Source: Bombyx mori (lineage: Eukaryota > Arthropoda > Insecta > Lepidoptera > Bombycidae). From it: a stretch of 64,000 nt of DNA. Shown piece by piece: positions 30,002 through 43,387 of this stretch (position 1 is its first letter; the number at the start of each line of letters is the position of its first letter). The stretch lies in the NCBI RefSeq assembly GCF_030269925.1, contig NC_085110.1, forward strand, positions 6,324,001-6,388,000. Reading direction: 5' to 3'. The notes beneath the pieces were generated by a model, which worked only from the letters and a program-made list of their open reading frames with translations, had not been told where the DNA came from and searched no databases. Made by a program: the position numbers and the translations under genes.

Positions 30002-30475
30002 TCAATTAAAATATGCACTCTGGTATCGATGCATCTCTGCCAGAGTCGCGGTAATGTTTCAATAACCTTTTTGAACAAGCTGTACGCAGTGGTGTACGGT
30101 AATATCCCAACAAATTCTTCAAAGGCTTTGTGTACTGCCTTTCGCCTATTAATTTTTTTACCCTACCACAAAGCTGTCCAAACTTTGGGAAAAGTCGAAG
30201 TCTGTCGGCGTAAAGTCTTGTGAGTAATGCAAAATTTGCAATCCTAGCTCTTGAGCTTTGTCGTGTAAGAGCAACGGGGATGAGCGATTAACCAAGTCTG
30301 GCCCGAGATTCGCGAGCACCAGAATTATTATTTCCAGTGCCTGATAGTACACATCCGCAGTAGTCCTGATAGTACACATCCGCAATGCTATAATTTGGTA
30401 AGAAATCGGAATATCGGCACTAGACCACCAAACTGACCATGACTTTTTAAGGGTATTTTTTGTCGGGGCAGGGCA
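30002..30475 (-). pseudogene. Mariner transposase relic 1, unit B
   Basis: Copy of the relic at 4,442. It shows the same landmarks (SVWWSS, LVNRSSPLLLHDKAQ, DFTPTDFDFSQ, WQRCIDTR). It differs by a 25-bp tandem duplication at 30,340-30,387 (cctgatagtacacatccgca occurs twice), which is single in unit A. Confidence 0.7.
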
Positions 30476-30484
30476 CATTATTCG

Positions 30485-30615
30485 AAACAGATAGCCGCTG
30501 GGGTCAAAAAGTTCTCGAGGGGCAACCGCGTTCCTGACAACGCACGGCGAGTCATTATGGTAAGGTTTTGGGGAGGCCTATGTTTAGCAGTGGGCTTCTG
30601 TGGGCTGATGAATGT
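30485..30615 (+). mobile_element. Non-LTR 3' tail fragment, unit B
   Basis: Copy of the fragment at 4,920, with a few substitutions. Confidence 0.5.
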
Positions 30616-30694
30616 AAAAGATACGGGTATGAAGTAAAAGGCAATACCAAACACGGTACTTAGTTAATCGTCAGACACTTGGTATACATGTAGG

Positions 30695-30945
30695 TTTTTT
30701 TTATAGCTTAGATGTGTGGACGAGCTCACAGCTCACCTGGTGTTAAGTGGTTACTGGAGCCCATAGACATGTACAACGTAAATGCGCCACCTACCTTGAG
30801 ATATAAGTTCTAAGGTCTCAGTATAGTTACAACGGCTACCCCACCCTTCAAACCGAAACGAATTACTGCTTCACGGCAGAAATAGGCAGGGTGGTGGTAC
30901 CTACCCGTGCGAACTCACAAGAGGTCCTTCCACAAGTAATTGCAA
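30695..30945 (-). mobile_element. Bm1-type SINE, 5'-truncated, unit B
   Basis: Copy of the SINE at 5,116, with point differences. Confidence 0.75.
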
Positions 30946-32052
30946 GGTGAATGTATAATGAGTTTTCAATATGTGCAGATGTAACTCATTGAGTATACAT
31001 TTAAAGGTGACGCATCGAGTTCCATTGGTAACATCAAATATGAAACTAGAAAGAAGGTTTGAGATACATCTGCACAAAACTTTCTACCCGCTGTTTTCAG
31101 TCTATCCGTGTTTATGGCACTTTCTCATTCATGGAGACAATGGGAACTGAATAAAATTGAATATCGTGGTAAGAAAACGTTAAATAAAAGTTTTTGTAAT
31201 ATAGATAACCGCCAAAGTTCAAAACAATTCGAAACAAACAAGATTAAATGTTTAAAAATGTATAAATTTCTAGGAATTTGACACGTTTTTTCACTATATT
31301 TTCTTTTCAACAAAGTAAAGCAAAAATGCAAACTAAAATGCATCGCCTAATTATTTCCTTACATTATTGCTAGTGAAACAAAATCTTAACTCCTGTTTAT
31401 GTATGAATTATTATTAACTTGTAAACTTCAAAACGGAATTTAGTGCGGTTTTCATTATCAAGTTATAAATTAGTATCCGGGCCATCGATCCTTGGTCGGC
31501 TTTGTGGAGCCATAATAATATTTCACTTTCCGATTTTCATTATAGGTGATATCTGTTATATGGATTTTCTTTGTTAAACATTTTCATAGGAAGTTTTTGT
31601 GGCGCCATTTTGTAAAGTTTTGAGATATGATGACATTCACTAGCAACTATCTAGGTATCTCAGAGAATTACGAGATGTTTTGTTTTTGTGTAAAACCTTA
31701 CCCGGATACAAAACGAAATCGTAGACATTAGAATCATGTTCGAGATGCGTCAAATTATTTATTTCTATATAAGAATTGCTCCTTAATATACTGGTATGTT
31801 ATAGATAAGGGATGCGAAAGAGCGTTACCGAAGTCGAAACAGGAATGAGCTACCGCCCTAACGTGAACGGAAATCATTATTCATGGACTAGGAAATAATG
31901 TTATGTTTTCAGTAAGTTTCATATTTCGTGGATTCGCAAATGAAACGTTCTTTTTCTAGTACTTAATCGTGTTACATTACGTGCGAGCTTTAGTAGTAAT
32001 TTTTTGTGGATACGTTTTGTGTTGCCATATTAGAAATCTCTAATAGTCTAAA

Positions 32053-32349
32053 GTCGTCGTGGCCTGCGGGATAAGACGCCCGGTGCATTCGTATTTCGCG
32101 ATGTTCAAATCCTGACACCAGGTCCCATTTTTGTGATAAAATACGTACTTAACCTAATGGTGACTTTCAAAAATATTGACTTAATGTCTTCCACGGTGAA
32201 GGAATAACATCGTGAAATCAACATCAAACCTGCTAAAATTATAATTTGCATAATTACTGGTGGTAGGGCGTCTTTTGAGCCCGCACGGGTTGGTACTTAA
32301 CACCAGGTGGGTTGTGAGCTTGTCCATCAAGCTTAGCAATAATAAAAAT
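32053..32349 (+). mobile_element. Bm1-type SINE with internal deletion, unit B
   Basis: Copy of the SINE at 6,435. It has lost the internal block between the cacgggt and ttaacaccagg segments, about 180 bp shorter than in unit A. Same tRNA-like head. Confidence 0.8.
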
Positions 32350-32599
32350 GTCTAGATTTGCTACTTATGTTATGTTAGTTTTCTAAGAAAGTTGCGCTAC
32401 GCTACTTGATTACGATATAGTTTTATAATAAATAAGGCAAATTGAAAAGGTCTATAAAAACTTATTACAATATGATGTAAACTACTTAACTGTTTTTTTT
32501 AAACTACCGAAAAGCATTTTAGGAAGCCAGGGTGTGTCGCTATTTGGCGAGGTAAACAAATTTATTTCATCACACAATGGTCAATTTTTAGTTTTTTGA

Positions 32600-33020
32600 C
32601 TTTTTTATTTATTGCCGTGATGAGTGGACGAGGTCACAGCCCACCTGGTGTTAAGTGGTTACTGGAGCCCATAGTAATCTACAACGTAAATGCGTCACTC
32701 ACCTTGATATATAAGTTCTAAGGTCTCAGTATAGTTACAACGGCTGCCCCACTGGTTCACGAAGAAATAGGCGGGGTGGTGATACCTACCCGTGCGGACT
32801 CACAAGAGGTCCTAGCATCAGTAATTACGCAAAGTATAATTATGCGGGTTGCATTTTTATTACACGATGTTATTCCTTCACCGTGGAAGTCAATCGTGTT
32901 ACATTTGTTAAGTACGTATTTCATTTTAAAAATTGGTACCCGCCTGCGGGATTCAAACACCGGTGCATCCCTCGATACGAATGCACCGGACGCCTTATCC
33001 TTTAGACCACGACGACTGTA
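32600..33020 (-). mobile_element. Bm1-type SINE, full length, unit B
   Basis: Copy of the SINE at 7,130, with substitutions and a small deletion near the A box. Confidence 0.83.
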
Positions 33021-33373
33021 CTTATTTTTGAATAACATAGTATAACATAAAAGTATTTTTATCTCATAACATGTCGACGTGTTCGCAAGCAGAGCCTCCA
33101 GGGCGTCGTGTGGTAATTTTAATTAAGTATATTTACCGAGACGAGCGGCAGGCGCTCGGGGAAAGGTTATAAATGGTGGCCGTAAACGTAACTAATGCTC
33201 GCGTGGAGAGCTCTCCTTAGCTACTGCGCGTCAGTTATGTCCTGAATGTCGCCCGCGTCACCCCACCTGGGGTCCACCTGTGCGACAGTTCCTTCCTGAT
33301 TTTCAACGCTTTTCAACGATTTTCTGACGCTGAATATTACGAGTACGCTTCCGTTTCTTAAGAATCATTGAGA

Positions 33374-33592
33374 TGTTTTTTTTATTGCTTAGATGGGTGG
33401 ACGAGCTCACAGCCCACCTGGTGTTAAGTGGTTACTGAAGCAAATAGACATCTACAACGTAAATGCGCAGTATAGTTACAACAGCTGCCCCACCCTTTAA
33501 ACCGAAACGCATTGCTGCTTCTTCGGCAGAAATAGGCGGGGTGGTGGTACCTACCTACCCGTGCGGACTCACATAGGTCCTACCACCAGTAA
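33374..33592 (-). mobile_element. Bm1-type SINE, 5'-truncated, unit B
   Basis: Copy of the SINE at 7,910, with an internal deletion of about 40 bp (between atgcgc and agtatagtt). Confidence 0.75.
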
Positions 33593-34584
33593 CAGTGCTT
33601 ACAGCACTAAACGAATAGACGAAGTCACAGCCTGTTTTATAAAGCCCGAATATTTAAATTTTAGGTAAATTTACACTATCGCTTACTGTAATAATAAGCG
33701 TTAATAAACGCTACTTTGTTTCAATGTGAATAATGGTATGGTAATTTGCTCAACAGTGCTTCCACGATAAAGAATGCCAAATATACGATTTTTATTTCAA
33801 ATGTATTCCTCAATTTCTAAAATGATTTTAAGGTGAGTTAGTGGAATCTTTGTTTAGGCTTCCCCTACGAATTTTGTTCGACAGAATTTTGGAAAGCTTC
33901 TGAAAATCTAGGAAAATTGGACTCAAATCCGATTTGGCTGGATCTCGAAACGAATGTTCGTAAAAGGGAGACCTAAATTCTTTCCGTTCCACTGTACGGA
34001 TTGATTTCCTTGTAGTAAAAGAGCACTGCACTTTTATAGTATTCCGACATTTGCATTGATCTCAGCACTAAGCCAAAAACGTTCGACAGAACTTATTTTT
34101 ATAACCGAAAAACCAATTAATGAAAACCTTCTAATTAATACAGTACACAGCTCTGTTAATATAAGTTCGCAAGATCACCCTATCTTCAAAATCACGTACG
34201 TACTGGAATATATTATACTCACTCCACTCCATTCCATGAACTTTAGCACCGTAAATTCCAAACTTGAGCCTGTTAGCAACTATGATGTCTGTTGAATCTG
34301 CTATTCAACTTTCTCTGGATATGGCGGGTTTAGAATAAAGCATCTTTGTAAAGTTCAAAACATGACGGAATACATGAATGTAGTAAGTATACAGAAAAGG
34401 GAACATTTGAGAATTATTAAAAAAATAAATTGATAACGCTTTAAAGAAAATAGCCGCAGGCTCGATACGAGTCGATTATATAAATTTAAATAGCTTCAAG
34501 AGGTAGTTACTAATTTAAAACTGTATAGCCATAGTATTGTTTTTACATTTCTAGTTTTTTAGTACGAGGGCAAAGCACAAACGA

Positions 34585-34869
34585 TCTATATATATAAAAA
34601 TGAATTGTTGTTCGTTAGTCTCGCTGAAACTCGAGAACGATTTGGCTAATTTTGGTCTTGAATTATTTGTGGAAGTCCAGAGAAGGTTTAAAAGGTAGGT
34701 AGATAAATACGAAAATGGTCGGAATTAAATAAAAATAACAATTTTGTTTTTCCTTTGATGTGTCCCCAGTCGGACGGATTCCTTTTGTTTGTTTTAAGTT
34801 TATTTTATACAAAAGTTTAGGTCTTTTATTTATAGATTGAGGTACTACGAAGTCTGTCGGGTCAGCTAG
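34585..34869 (+). mobile_element. Helitron-like element, TCTATATATA family, unit B
   Basis: Copy of the element at 9,158, with a small deletion (the ggctggacc block is missing) and point changes. Confidence 0.6.
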
Positions 34870-35090
34870 TGATTAATAAAAATCTTGAATTATTCAGTTA
34901 AGACAGCATTTCTCTAAATATGATCAAACGTAAACATTACGTAAATCGTAAAATTATACTCAACCTGAATGAACTGTTATTATATTTTTTGAATTTGCAA
35001 AGCGTAAATCTGAACCTAACTGTTGCTGCTAATGTTTGAATACGGTAAAGCTGTTTTTCGACACACAAGTAGCTGGATGATCCCCAACCG

Positions 35091-35262
35091 GTTTTTTTTA
35101 TTATTGTTTAGATGGGTGGACGATCTCACAGCCCACCTGGTGTTAAGGGTTACTGGACCCATGGAGCCCATAGACATCTACAATGTAAATGCGCCACCCA
35201 CCTTGAGATATAAGTTTTAAGGTCTCAGTACCTACCCGTGCGGACTCACAAGAGGTCCTACC
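35091..35262 (-). mobile_element. Bm1-type SINE, internally deleted, unit B
   Basis: Copy of the SINE at 9,672 that has lost the central block from the cagtatag segment to the gtggtacc segment. Confidence 0.72.
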
Positions 35263-36067
35263 ACCAGTGAAAAATTAATGCTATCTTACTGAAATGCACA
35301 TAAATAGACGTTCTACGCCCGAAAATTCCATTCACGATAGAAATGCCAATAAGAAAGCAATTCACGATGCTCCTCGCATAGATCGTGTGACTTAGCGAAG
35401 AGGCCCTGATCGCTTAATACGTAATACGGGCCCGCACAGGATACTGTTTGTTCAGGACACTATTGAACCACTACTGTCTCACTTTATTAATCTTGGTATA
35501 TTGTTTCAACATTTAATCACGTGAGGTGTTGCCATGGTAAACTATGAGGATACCCACACATTAATTGAATTGATTATACGTATTACTTTGAATTTACGTA
35601 GCCTTGCAAAATAGCGGACTGTGAGAATATAAAAAACCGATAAAGTGCGTAGATGCCACGCTTCGTAAAAGAGTTTTCGTAGTTGAAAAAATGACAGACG
35701 ATATTAACAATTAATTTAAATTTATTTTCTTTTCACTAAAGACAGCTCTACTATGAATACATATTTGATGTTTCCATAATATATTTAGTAATAGATACAA
35801 ATGTAAATATTAAAAGCTTGTCTAAAGACGCGTTCACAGACGAATCTCTCTATCGGATGTACGAGGGAAAATTGGAAAAAACGATACATTACTATCGTTC
35901 TCGATCAGATTGTATTGTCATTTGATCCTAGGCACACGAAAAATAGGCGCGTTGTTTAACTCATGTATCTGATCTGCTCTACCCTACGGTATTGCAGCGT
36001 GATTGAGCGAGCGAGATATAAAATGTATTCGCATTAACTGTCACATTCACAGATAACGTTCAAAAAC

Positions 36068-36172
36068 ATGATCTCGCTGGCACTAAGCAGCCTTCAACCA
36101 TATCGGATTTCATCATTGATTGTTTTATTTGCTGTTATCGACTCCGTTTTGGTCTTACAAACAAAAACTGAA
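36068..36172 (+). CDS. Candidate first exon of a secreted or membrane protein, unit B
   Basis: Copy of the exon at 10,821, beginning MISLALSSLQPYRISS and ending LQTKTE before GTAAGT. Same length and phase. Its TATA box is at 36,017. The crossover tract begins about 36 bp after the donor site. Confidence 0.4.
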
Positions 36173-36208
36173 GTAAGTTGCTATCTTCGAGGTTAATAAT
36201 AACGACCT

Positions 36209-36689
36209 TGAACTACAATTATCCGAATCGGAATCAGGATTCTATGTGAATTACCTATATTTGTTTTCAAATTCTTGGAATCGTTTAGAATTGAATAAAT
36301 TTTCTTAGAATGTTCATTTTTGTACCCTGTTTTCTTTTAAGTATTCCCTTATCGACACGCTCAATTAACTAAGGAGTCTTGTCAGATTTATGTCTTAATT
36401 GATTTCAACTATTCTCTCCAAAATTGTGAAATCATATCCTTTACTTCATCATTTATATATCGTTTAGGAATGACCTAAACTACTTTTCTATTATTTTTAT
36501 TTATTTTATTGCGTAGTATAAAGCGGATACTGGCGTCCATTATCACCATGAGATGAATGTTGCTGTCCACCTTGAGACGTGAAAATGAAGTCTTAATAGT
36601 ATTGTATAAATGTGGCCCCTTCAAGCCAGAGCTTGACCGTTGTCCGTGTAGGTGAGCTCACGGGGCTCAAACCGGAGTGTTGCTAACAC
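36209..36689. other. Candidate crossover tract of the recent unit duplication
   Basis: The only segment where all three units look identical (A 10,962-11,442; B 36,209-36,689; C 61,457-61,937). Left of it B resembles C and not A: the last difference is A10961 versus T36208 and T61456. Right of it B resembles A and not C: the first difference is C36690 versus T61938. A homologous exchange between misaligned units inside this tract explains both flanks. It lies just downstream of the candidate first exon and runs into a LINE 3' fragment. Confidence 0.75.
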
Positions 36690-36937
36690 CAGCCCAAGCA
36701 AGGACAGTGCTTCGCAGAATCTGCGACCGGATCGGAAATGCGACCCACTGAGAAGATCCGGCGAGAAACTCAGTGGGCTGTGCCTGTGGATTAATTCGCT
36801 CGTCGAGCCCTTCATCGCAAGCGACGGGTTCGGCGACAACGGTGACCGGTGCTTGTGGTACCTAAAAGCACTGTTAATGGATCAGGAGGATCCGTAATGA
36901 CGTGTTTAGGGCAAATTTCCTGCTAATGTAAGAGTAA
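36627..36937 (-). mobile_element. 5'-truncated Jockey-like LINE 3' end, unit B
   Basis: Copy of the fragment at 11,380 (lag 25,247), with the stem-loop at 36,744-36,777. The recent crossover tract ends inside this fragment. Confidence 0.7.
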
Positions 36938-37450
36938 AAAAAACACAAACTCACGGGAAGAGATGTGGTGTTCTACCATAGGCCACAACACAGATTGTTT
37001 CCAATGATCGAAATAAATTTAGTTCAGACTAATAATTATCCGTTTACTAGCTGAATACACGACTCGCTATGAAAGTTTAAAAGTTGTGTACCAATCATTC
37101 AAGCAATAGCTTTGTACAACGGTAATGCCATACCCGTAATCTTGTAAAATACGAACATAAATCAGTGATAAGGTCTTGTGGTATTGCGTGCATGTTGTTA
37201 ATAGAATGCTGTGCGCAAAGCAGATCGCATCTATATAGCTTTACGGGGCTAGTTTAAAGATAAAACACGGCACTGCTCCAAGCATACTGATGATAAAATC
37301 GTGAAACGGCAGCCATTGTTTAGGTCGGGATTTTGAGGTCTGTTTTAAGTAGCCTTTGGTTCAGGCGATTCGATAAAGTTTCACTATTGAATTGTTTTTT
37401 CCACCTGATTTGATATTTTGACTTTTCTATGCATATTTTGATTTCCAAAC

Positions 37451-37713
37451 AATAAATAAATAAATATTTACTAACAGTCACGCCACGTTAACTGGTCCAG
37501 TGATAAGTTCATAAAGAACTTGTGTTACAGGTACCAGATAACGGAAATAAATGTAAGATTTTTATTATACACATACACATATTTAATATACATGCATAAC
37601 CCTGGAAATGACATTTATATTTATCATACAAATATCTTCCCTTGGCGGGATTCGAACCCGCGACCCCCTTGTGTAGTGACCATGTCACTCTTCACCACAC
37701 CAGACGGCAATAA
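37451..37713 (-). mobile_element. tRNA-derived SINE (not Bm1), unit B
   Basis: Copy of the SINE at 12,204 at lag 25,247. Confidence 0.65.
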
Positions 37714-38722
37714 AAGCTCACACGCTTAATTTAAACTAACATGTCTCGCGTATCACGAAGCTCTTTTAATAAGATATGTCCTTAAATGTTTTATTTATTA
37801 ATTTATGAATTCATTTTTTTTATTGAAGGTGCAAATGATTATTTCTTAACTGCTAAAATTCCCTAAGCAAAATTGCACCCTATTGTCTACTCAATACGTA
37901 TCGCTCTAATCTGTAACAAAAGGAATACCGTAATCATTCCAGCTTAATGATTCAGTTAACCCCGTCGAATGTCATTTAATTTTCAAGGGGGAAAGCTTAC
38001 GTGCCAAGGCTTCGTTTTATCACGATCCAATTAAAGTATGTTGCACAATAAACTGCAGGTAAGGTCGAATGAATTAGGTAAATTACTACAGTAGCCCTTA
38101 ATGTAACGAGTATGCAAATCGTGGTGAATACTCCTTTTAATACAAAAGGCAGAGGACAAAGGTCGACTTATTTTAAATCTATCCAGAACTGTACCGTGTT
38201 TGGTTTGTTTCGATTAGATCAGAACAAAAGTAGCGAGCTTTTAGTGCTTATTAACAAATAATAGTAAATAGATAACTAGGAACTAATCGCGCACGGTCAT
38301 CCTGCCCCAAATTAGGATTCCCTGTGTTATGTGTCCCAGCGACTGACATACATATTTATATACGTTTAAACATATAGGTACATATATAAATAGTAAACAC
38401 CCAGACATAGAGCAAACAACAAACAAACAAACCTGAACAGGTTTGTTTGCAACCACACGAATGTTTGATGTGGGAATCGGCGCAACGATCAGGACCACTA
38501 ACTGCATCAACGCATCAGTCAAAAAACAAGAACACAAAATAATAGGGGTTAAAGTATGAAATTACCGTTTTATTGTAATAGGTACTTCGAATTGATATAG
38601 AACCTTCATGGTTTCGGATTTTTAAATGAAACTTTTTTCAAATGGTACCTATGAGGTTTTTCTTTTAAAAAATGTGCAACATTCGATTATCGACTCAGTT
38701 TTTTTTTATTCAGCCTAGTACT

Positions 38723-39707
38723 TCGAAAATTCGAGTGGTTTTTGACTACGAGTTCCGGCGCGAAACTAACGCTGCAGAAACAGCTCGCAACATCAATGTT
38801 GCGTTTGGAGAAGGGACTGCTAATGAACGCACCGTGCTATTTTGGTTTAAACGGTTTCGTGATAGAAATTTTGATTTAAAGAACGAACCACGTGGAAGAC
38901 CGCTTGCACATGTGAATAACAATGAATTGAAAGAGATGGTGAAAGCCGATTCGTGCCAAACTACCCAAGAATTAACGGCATGGCTTAACGTTACCTTACC
39001 AACAATATTGACTCATTTGCGTCAAATCAATAAAATAAAAAAATATGAGAAATGGGTGCCTCATGATTTGACTAATCTGCAGAAAGAAAAGCGTGTTGAA
39101 ACTTGTGTTGCCTTGTTGAATCGATACAGAAATGAAGGTATATTGGATCGAATTGTGACATGTGATAAAAAGTGGATTCTTTACGATAACCGTAAGCGAA
39201 ATATGCGATGGCTAATCCCAGGTCAAACGCCACAACAATGCCCTAAAGCAAAGCTGACCAATAAAATGGTAATGGTAACTGTTTGGTGGTCTCAGCATGG
39301 TGTTATTCACTATAGCATTTTCTGATCTGGTCAAGTAATAGCGGCAGATGTCTACTGTGTCAAACTACAAACAATGATAGCAAAACTTCCAGTGAAACAG
39401 CCCCGACTCATGAATCGATCTTCACCATGATTGCTCCATGATAACGCAAGACCTCATATAGCACGAGAAACCGTTTTACCTTTACAGGAACTGCAATTAG
39501 AAACCATTCGTCACCCTCCGTATTCGCCAGACCTTGCTCCAACGGACTACAATTTTTTTCGTGATTTGGACAATTTTCTACGTGATAAAAAGTTTCCTTC
39601 TCAGGAGGCAGTACAAGAAGCTTTCACATAGTTTGTAGAATCTAGATCATTATAGTTCTATCGCAAAGGCATAAATACCTTACTATTAGATGGCAGTAAT
39701 GTATAGA
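38723..39707 (+). pseudogene. Mariner transposase gene, broken, unit B
   Basis: Copy of the unit A gene at lag 25,247 with no difference noticed. It has the same catalytic residues, the same stops (for example 39,323-39,325) and the same loss of the start codon, so the damage predates the recent duplication. Confidence 0.88.
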
Positions 39708-40205
39708 TAATAATGGTACATATTTTGATTAAATAAATATGTTTAATTAAAATTAAATGGCTTCGCGTTTCTTATTCGGAAAATAAAATCTGAATTATGT
39801 CCATGACCCGCGAAAACTAAATATCAACTAAGATACCATCATGTTTGTTCAGTTTTTATAATCAAAGCCAATTTAATATTAGCATACAACGTAATTTTTA
39901 CTGATCACGCAATGAGTGAGTGACATCTGAAAATTTTCGATCAATTAACTTATTAGTGTGCATAATTACGTGCCCTTAATAGAGTTAACATGACCCTGCA
40001 CTGCTGTAGTAATAACGTACGGTTAACTAATGTCCGTGGTCATAAGCCTCGTTAGCATGAATAAATATTCATTAGCGTCACCGAGCAAGATTAATGAAGC
40101 TACACCTGTCTAGGGGTATTTTAGACCCTTGAGCAGACCGCGTTGTCTTGCGTTGTCTCGTGTTGTAGCAGATAGTCGAGATGACGCTCTGTATTTTTGT
40201 TACAA

Positions 40206-40495
40206 TCTATATATATAAAAATCAGTTGCTGTTCGTTAGTCTCGCTAAAACTCAAGAACGGCTGGACTGATTTGGCTAATTTTGGTCTTGAATTACTTGT
40301 AGAAGTCCAGAGAAGGTTTAAAAGGTAGATAAATATGAAAATGGTCGGAATTAAATAAAAATAAGAATTTTATTTTTCCTTTGATGTGTCCCCCGTCGGA
40401 CGGATTCCTTTTGTTTGTTTTAAGTTTATTTTATACAAAAGTTTAGGTCTTTTATTTATCGATTGAGGCACTACGAAGTCTGCCGGGTCATCTAG
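40206..40495 (+). mobile_element. Helitron-like element, TCTATATATA family, copy 2, unit B
   Basis: Copy at lag 25,247 with no difference noticed. Confidence 0.6.
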
Positions 40496-40726
40496 TGGTA
40501 CAATATTTGTAGCGTATACGCAGAGCTCTGTGGCGAAGTGATAACTGTGGTTCGCATACGTAGCGTGACTATCGTAGATAGATGTGAAATTGAAGTTTCA
40601 ATTGCGTTGGAATAACGCCTACTTTGCCCTTGAAATTGGAATTCAGAATTCGTTTTGAACTGAAATAGGTAGGATAGTGATGTTACCTTGTAAGAGCTCA
40701 CAAAACGTAGCAGTCTGTAAGAACAT

Positions 40727-40873
40727 ATATGTAACTATATTGAGACCTTAGAACTTATATCTCAAGGTGGTGGCGCATTTACGTTGTAAATGTCTATGAG
40801 CTCCAGTAACCACTTTACACCAGATGGGCTATGAGCCCGTCCACAGATATAAGCAATAAATAAAAAAAACATA
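40727..40873 (+). mobile_element. Bm1-type SINE 3' end, plus strand, unit B
   Basis: Copy at lag 25,247. Confidence 0.7.
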
Positions 40874-41372
40874 TTTAACGTGATATAAATGAACGAAGAA
40901 TATTAGGACGATTCTCAAACTATAGACGATCGACAAGGACGTAACTAAAGTAGCTCATTACGCGCATATCCCGATATTCTCATTTAATAGTCTAAGAGAG
41001 TATTGCCATGTAAGATCCTGTAGCCACATAGATAGAAGTGAAAGTCAATTTAAACTTTGACAGCATTTAATATCGAACGATTTAAATTTTATGTACGTCG
41101 ACCTCGGTATTCCTCAAAATTACTTCTCATTCAATATTCTCCGACGAATCGGGACGAAACATTTTAATAATAGGCATCGCGATATTGAGTTCATAATGTT
41201 CGCGAAGCTGATAAACTGACAAAATTCCTGAGGAAACTTGGAATGACACCTTTACAGGAGATGAATAGCTTCGAAAGCAACGTTTTGAAGTCAAATAATG
41301 ACAACTTCGAAGGTTTCGACTGGAAAACTTGGTTACGCTTGAACTGTTTTGCTATTTTTTTAATTATAAGAA

Positions 41373-41659
41373 TCTATATATATAAAAATGAATTGCTGTT
41401 CGTTAGTCTCGCTAAACCTCGAGAACGGCAGGACCGATTTGGCTAATTTTGGTCTTGAATTATTTGTGGAGGTCCAGAGAAGGTTTAAAAGGTAGATAGA
41501 TAAATATTAAAATGGTCCAAGTTAAATAAAAATAACAATTTTGTGTTTCCTTTGGTGCCACGCCAGTCGGACGTTTGTTTGTTTTAAGTTTATTTTATAC
41601 AAAATTTTAGGTTTTTTATTAATCGATTGAAGCACTACGAAGTCTGTCGGGTCAGCTAG
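41373..41659 (+). mobile_element. Helitron-like element, TCTATATATA family, copy 3, unit B
   Basis: Copy at lag 25,247. Confidence 0.6.
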
Positions 41660-41936
41660 TAGGTATAATATAAATGTATATGAAAATGTTTTAACGGAAT
41701 AACAAAACGAAAGAATACATTTCCTTGAAATTATTAATCGTTTGCCAACAAAAGTGAAGTTGGACTAACGCTCACTGTATGGCTTTTCTTCTCAGTCGTT
41801 TGCACTCTTGAATCTTGAGGACTCGTGGTCACCAGTTCGGGCGGTGGTGTGCTTCACAAGACGTCACCATTCCTCGCGTACCTCGGGCCTTCTTGTGTAT
41901 TCACTGTATGGCAAAAACATATTTTAAATGACTCTA

Positions 41937-42059
41937 CTTTATGCAGGCAGCGGCTTTGCTCCGCTCCCGGCATTGCTGAAGTCCATGGGCGACGGTTACC
42001 ACTTACCATCAGGTGGGCCGTACGCTCGTCTGCCTACTAATGCAATAAAAAAAAATTTA
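41937..42059 (+). mobile_element. Lepidopteran non-LTR/SINE 3' tail, unit B
   Basis: Copy at lag 25,247. Confidence 0.65.
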
Positions 42060-42938
42060 AAAATAAAAAAAAAACTCGCGTACCATCTGCATTAATGGTA
42101 CTTACTGTATCAAACCAAAAAAACCTTGACGTGCAAAGTCGCGGAAGCACACGTATCACAGACATTGAATTTACGATTAAATTGGATAGGAAAACACTGG
42201 AATTCATGTCCAATTAGGCCCCGGACGATTAATTTACATAATAGGAAGACTGGAATAAAATAATTCCTCTTAAGTCTACTTGTCTGTAGCACTTAACGGC
42301 AGTTTTTGTGTAATAAATCCTATAACTAGAGAAATAAATCTTAGAATTGATTGTGTAATTTCTTACAATGCTCTTCGAATGGTTAACTTTTTCCTTTTAA
42401 AAGGAAATCGTTAATGCTCTGATATCTTTTAAAAATAGAAAACCTTCAGATAAAAGAATTTAGATAAGTTTTGAGGAAACAATTTATTTTAAGTGATTCT
42501 ATATTTAAACAGTATACAGATGTATTTCTGTTTCGGAAGGCACAATTTAATGGAATATAAAAACGGTAAGCTCAGCAACGGCAAGCTCAGTAATTTAGTT
42601 GTTGTTTTTTAACGGATCTATGCGAGATGTGATAATGGTAAAAAGGATTCAACAAAACTGGATATGAGGAGAGAGTGCGAGTTAAACGGGAAGAGTAAAA
42701 AAATAGTTTTATTAAATTTAACACAGACTAAGTGTGTTGTGAGTTTGTTCAAACGCTTAAGCGAAACAAAAAGACTGAAACTTTGGCAAAGCATTGAATC
42801 TTTAATGGATCATTTTCAGTAAATATTAAACTTGTATGACACGCCTTAACATTCTACGTGTGTATGTATATATTTGTTGATGTAGAACACTAACCACCAC
42901 CTTAATTCCCACTTATATATGACATATCTTATATATCA

Positions 42939-43387
42939 TCATATATTAATACGTGAAGCAAAAACTTTGTATCCCTTTTTACGAAAATTGCGCGGACGGA
43001 GGAGTATGAAATTTTCCACACTTATAGAGATTATAGAGAAGAAGTACACAATGCTAATATTTTTTTTAAATAATGCATAAAAAATACATTAAATCAATAA
43101 AGAAAACATTACACACACTACATACCATGTATTTGACACACACACGCATGCATACTATTTATTTATTGTCAAACTATGCTTTGCAGTCTGTCAGTTATAG
43201 TATGTCAAATTGAGAATAGATTAAATAATATTGTTTTCTCTTTATTAATATTTGTCTAAAGTGTAGTCTTGACTAAATTTGTGATTAAAGAAGTCTATTA
43301 GTCCTTGACAATAGAATCATAATAGTGTACAAACTTATTTTCCATAGGTAAGTTATAGTCGAATTTCGACTAACAGGTCACCACTAG
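42939..43387 (+). mobile_element. Helitron-like non-autonomous element with 3' hairpin, unit B
   Basis: Copy at lag 25,247, with the same hairpin and CTAG end. Confidence 0.68.
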
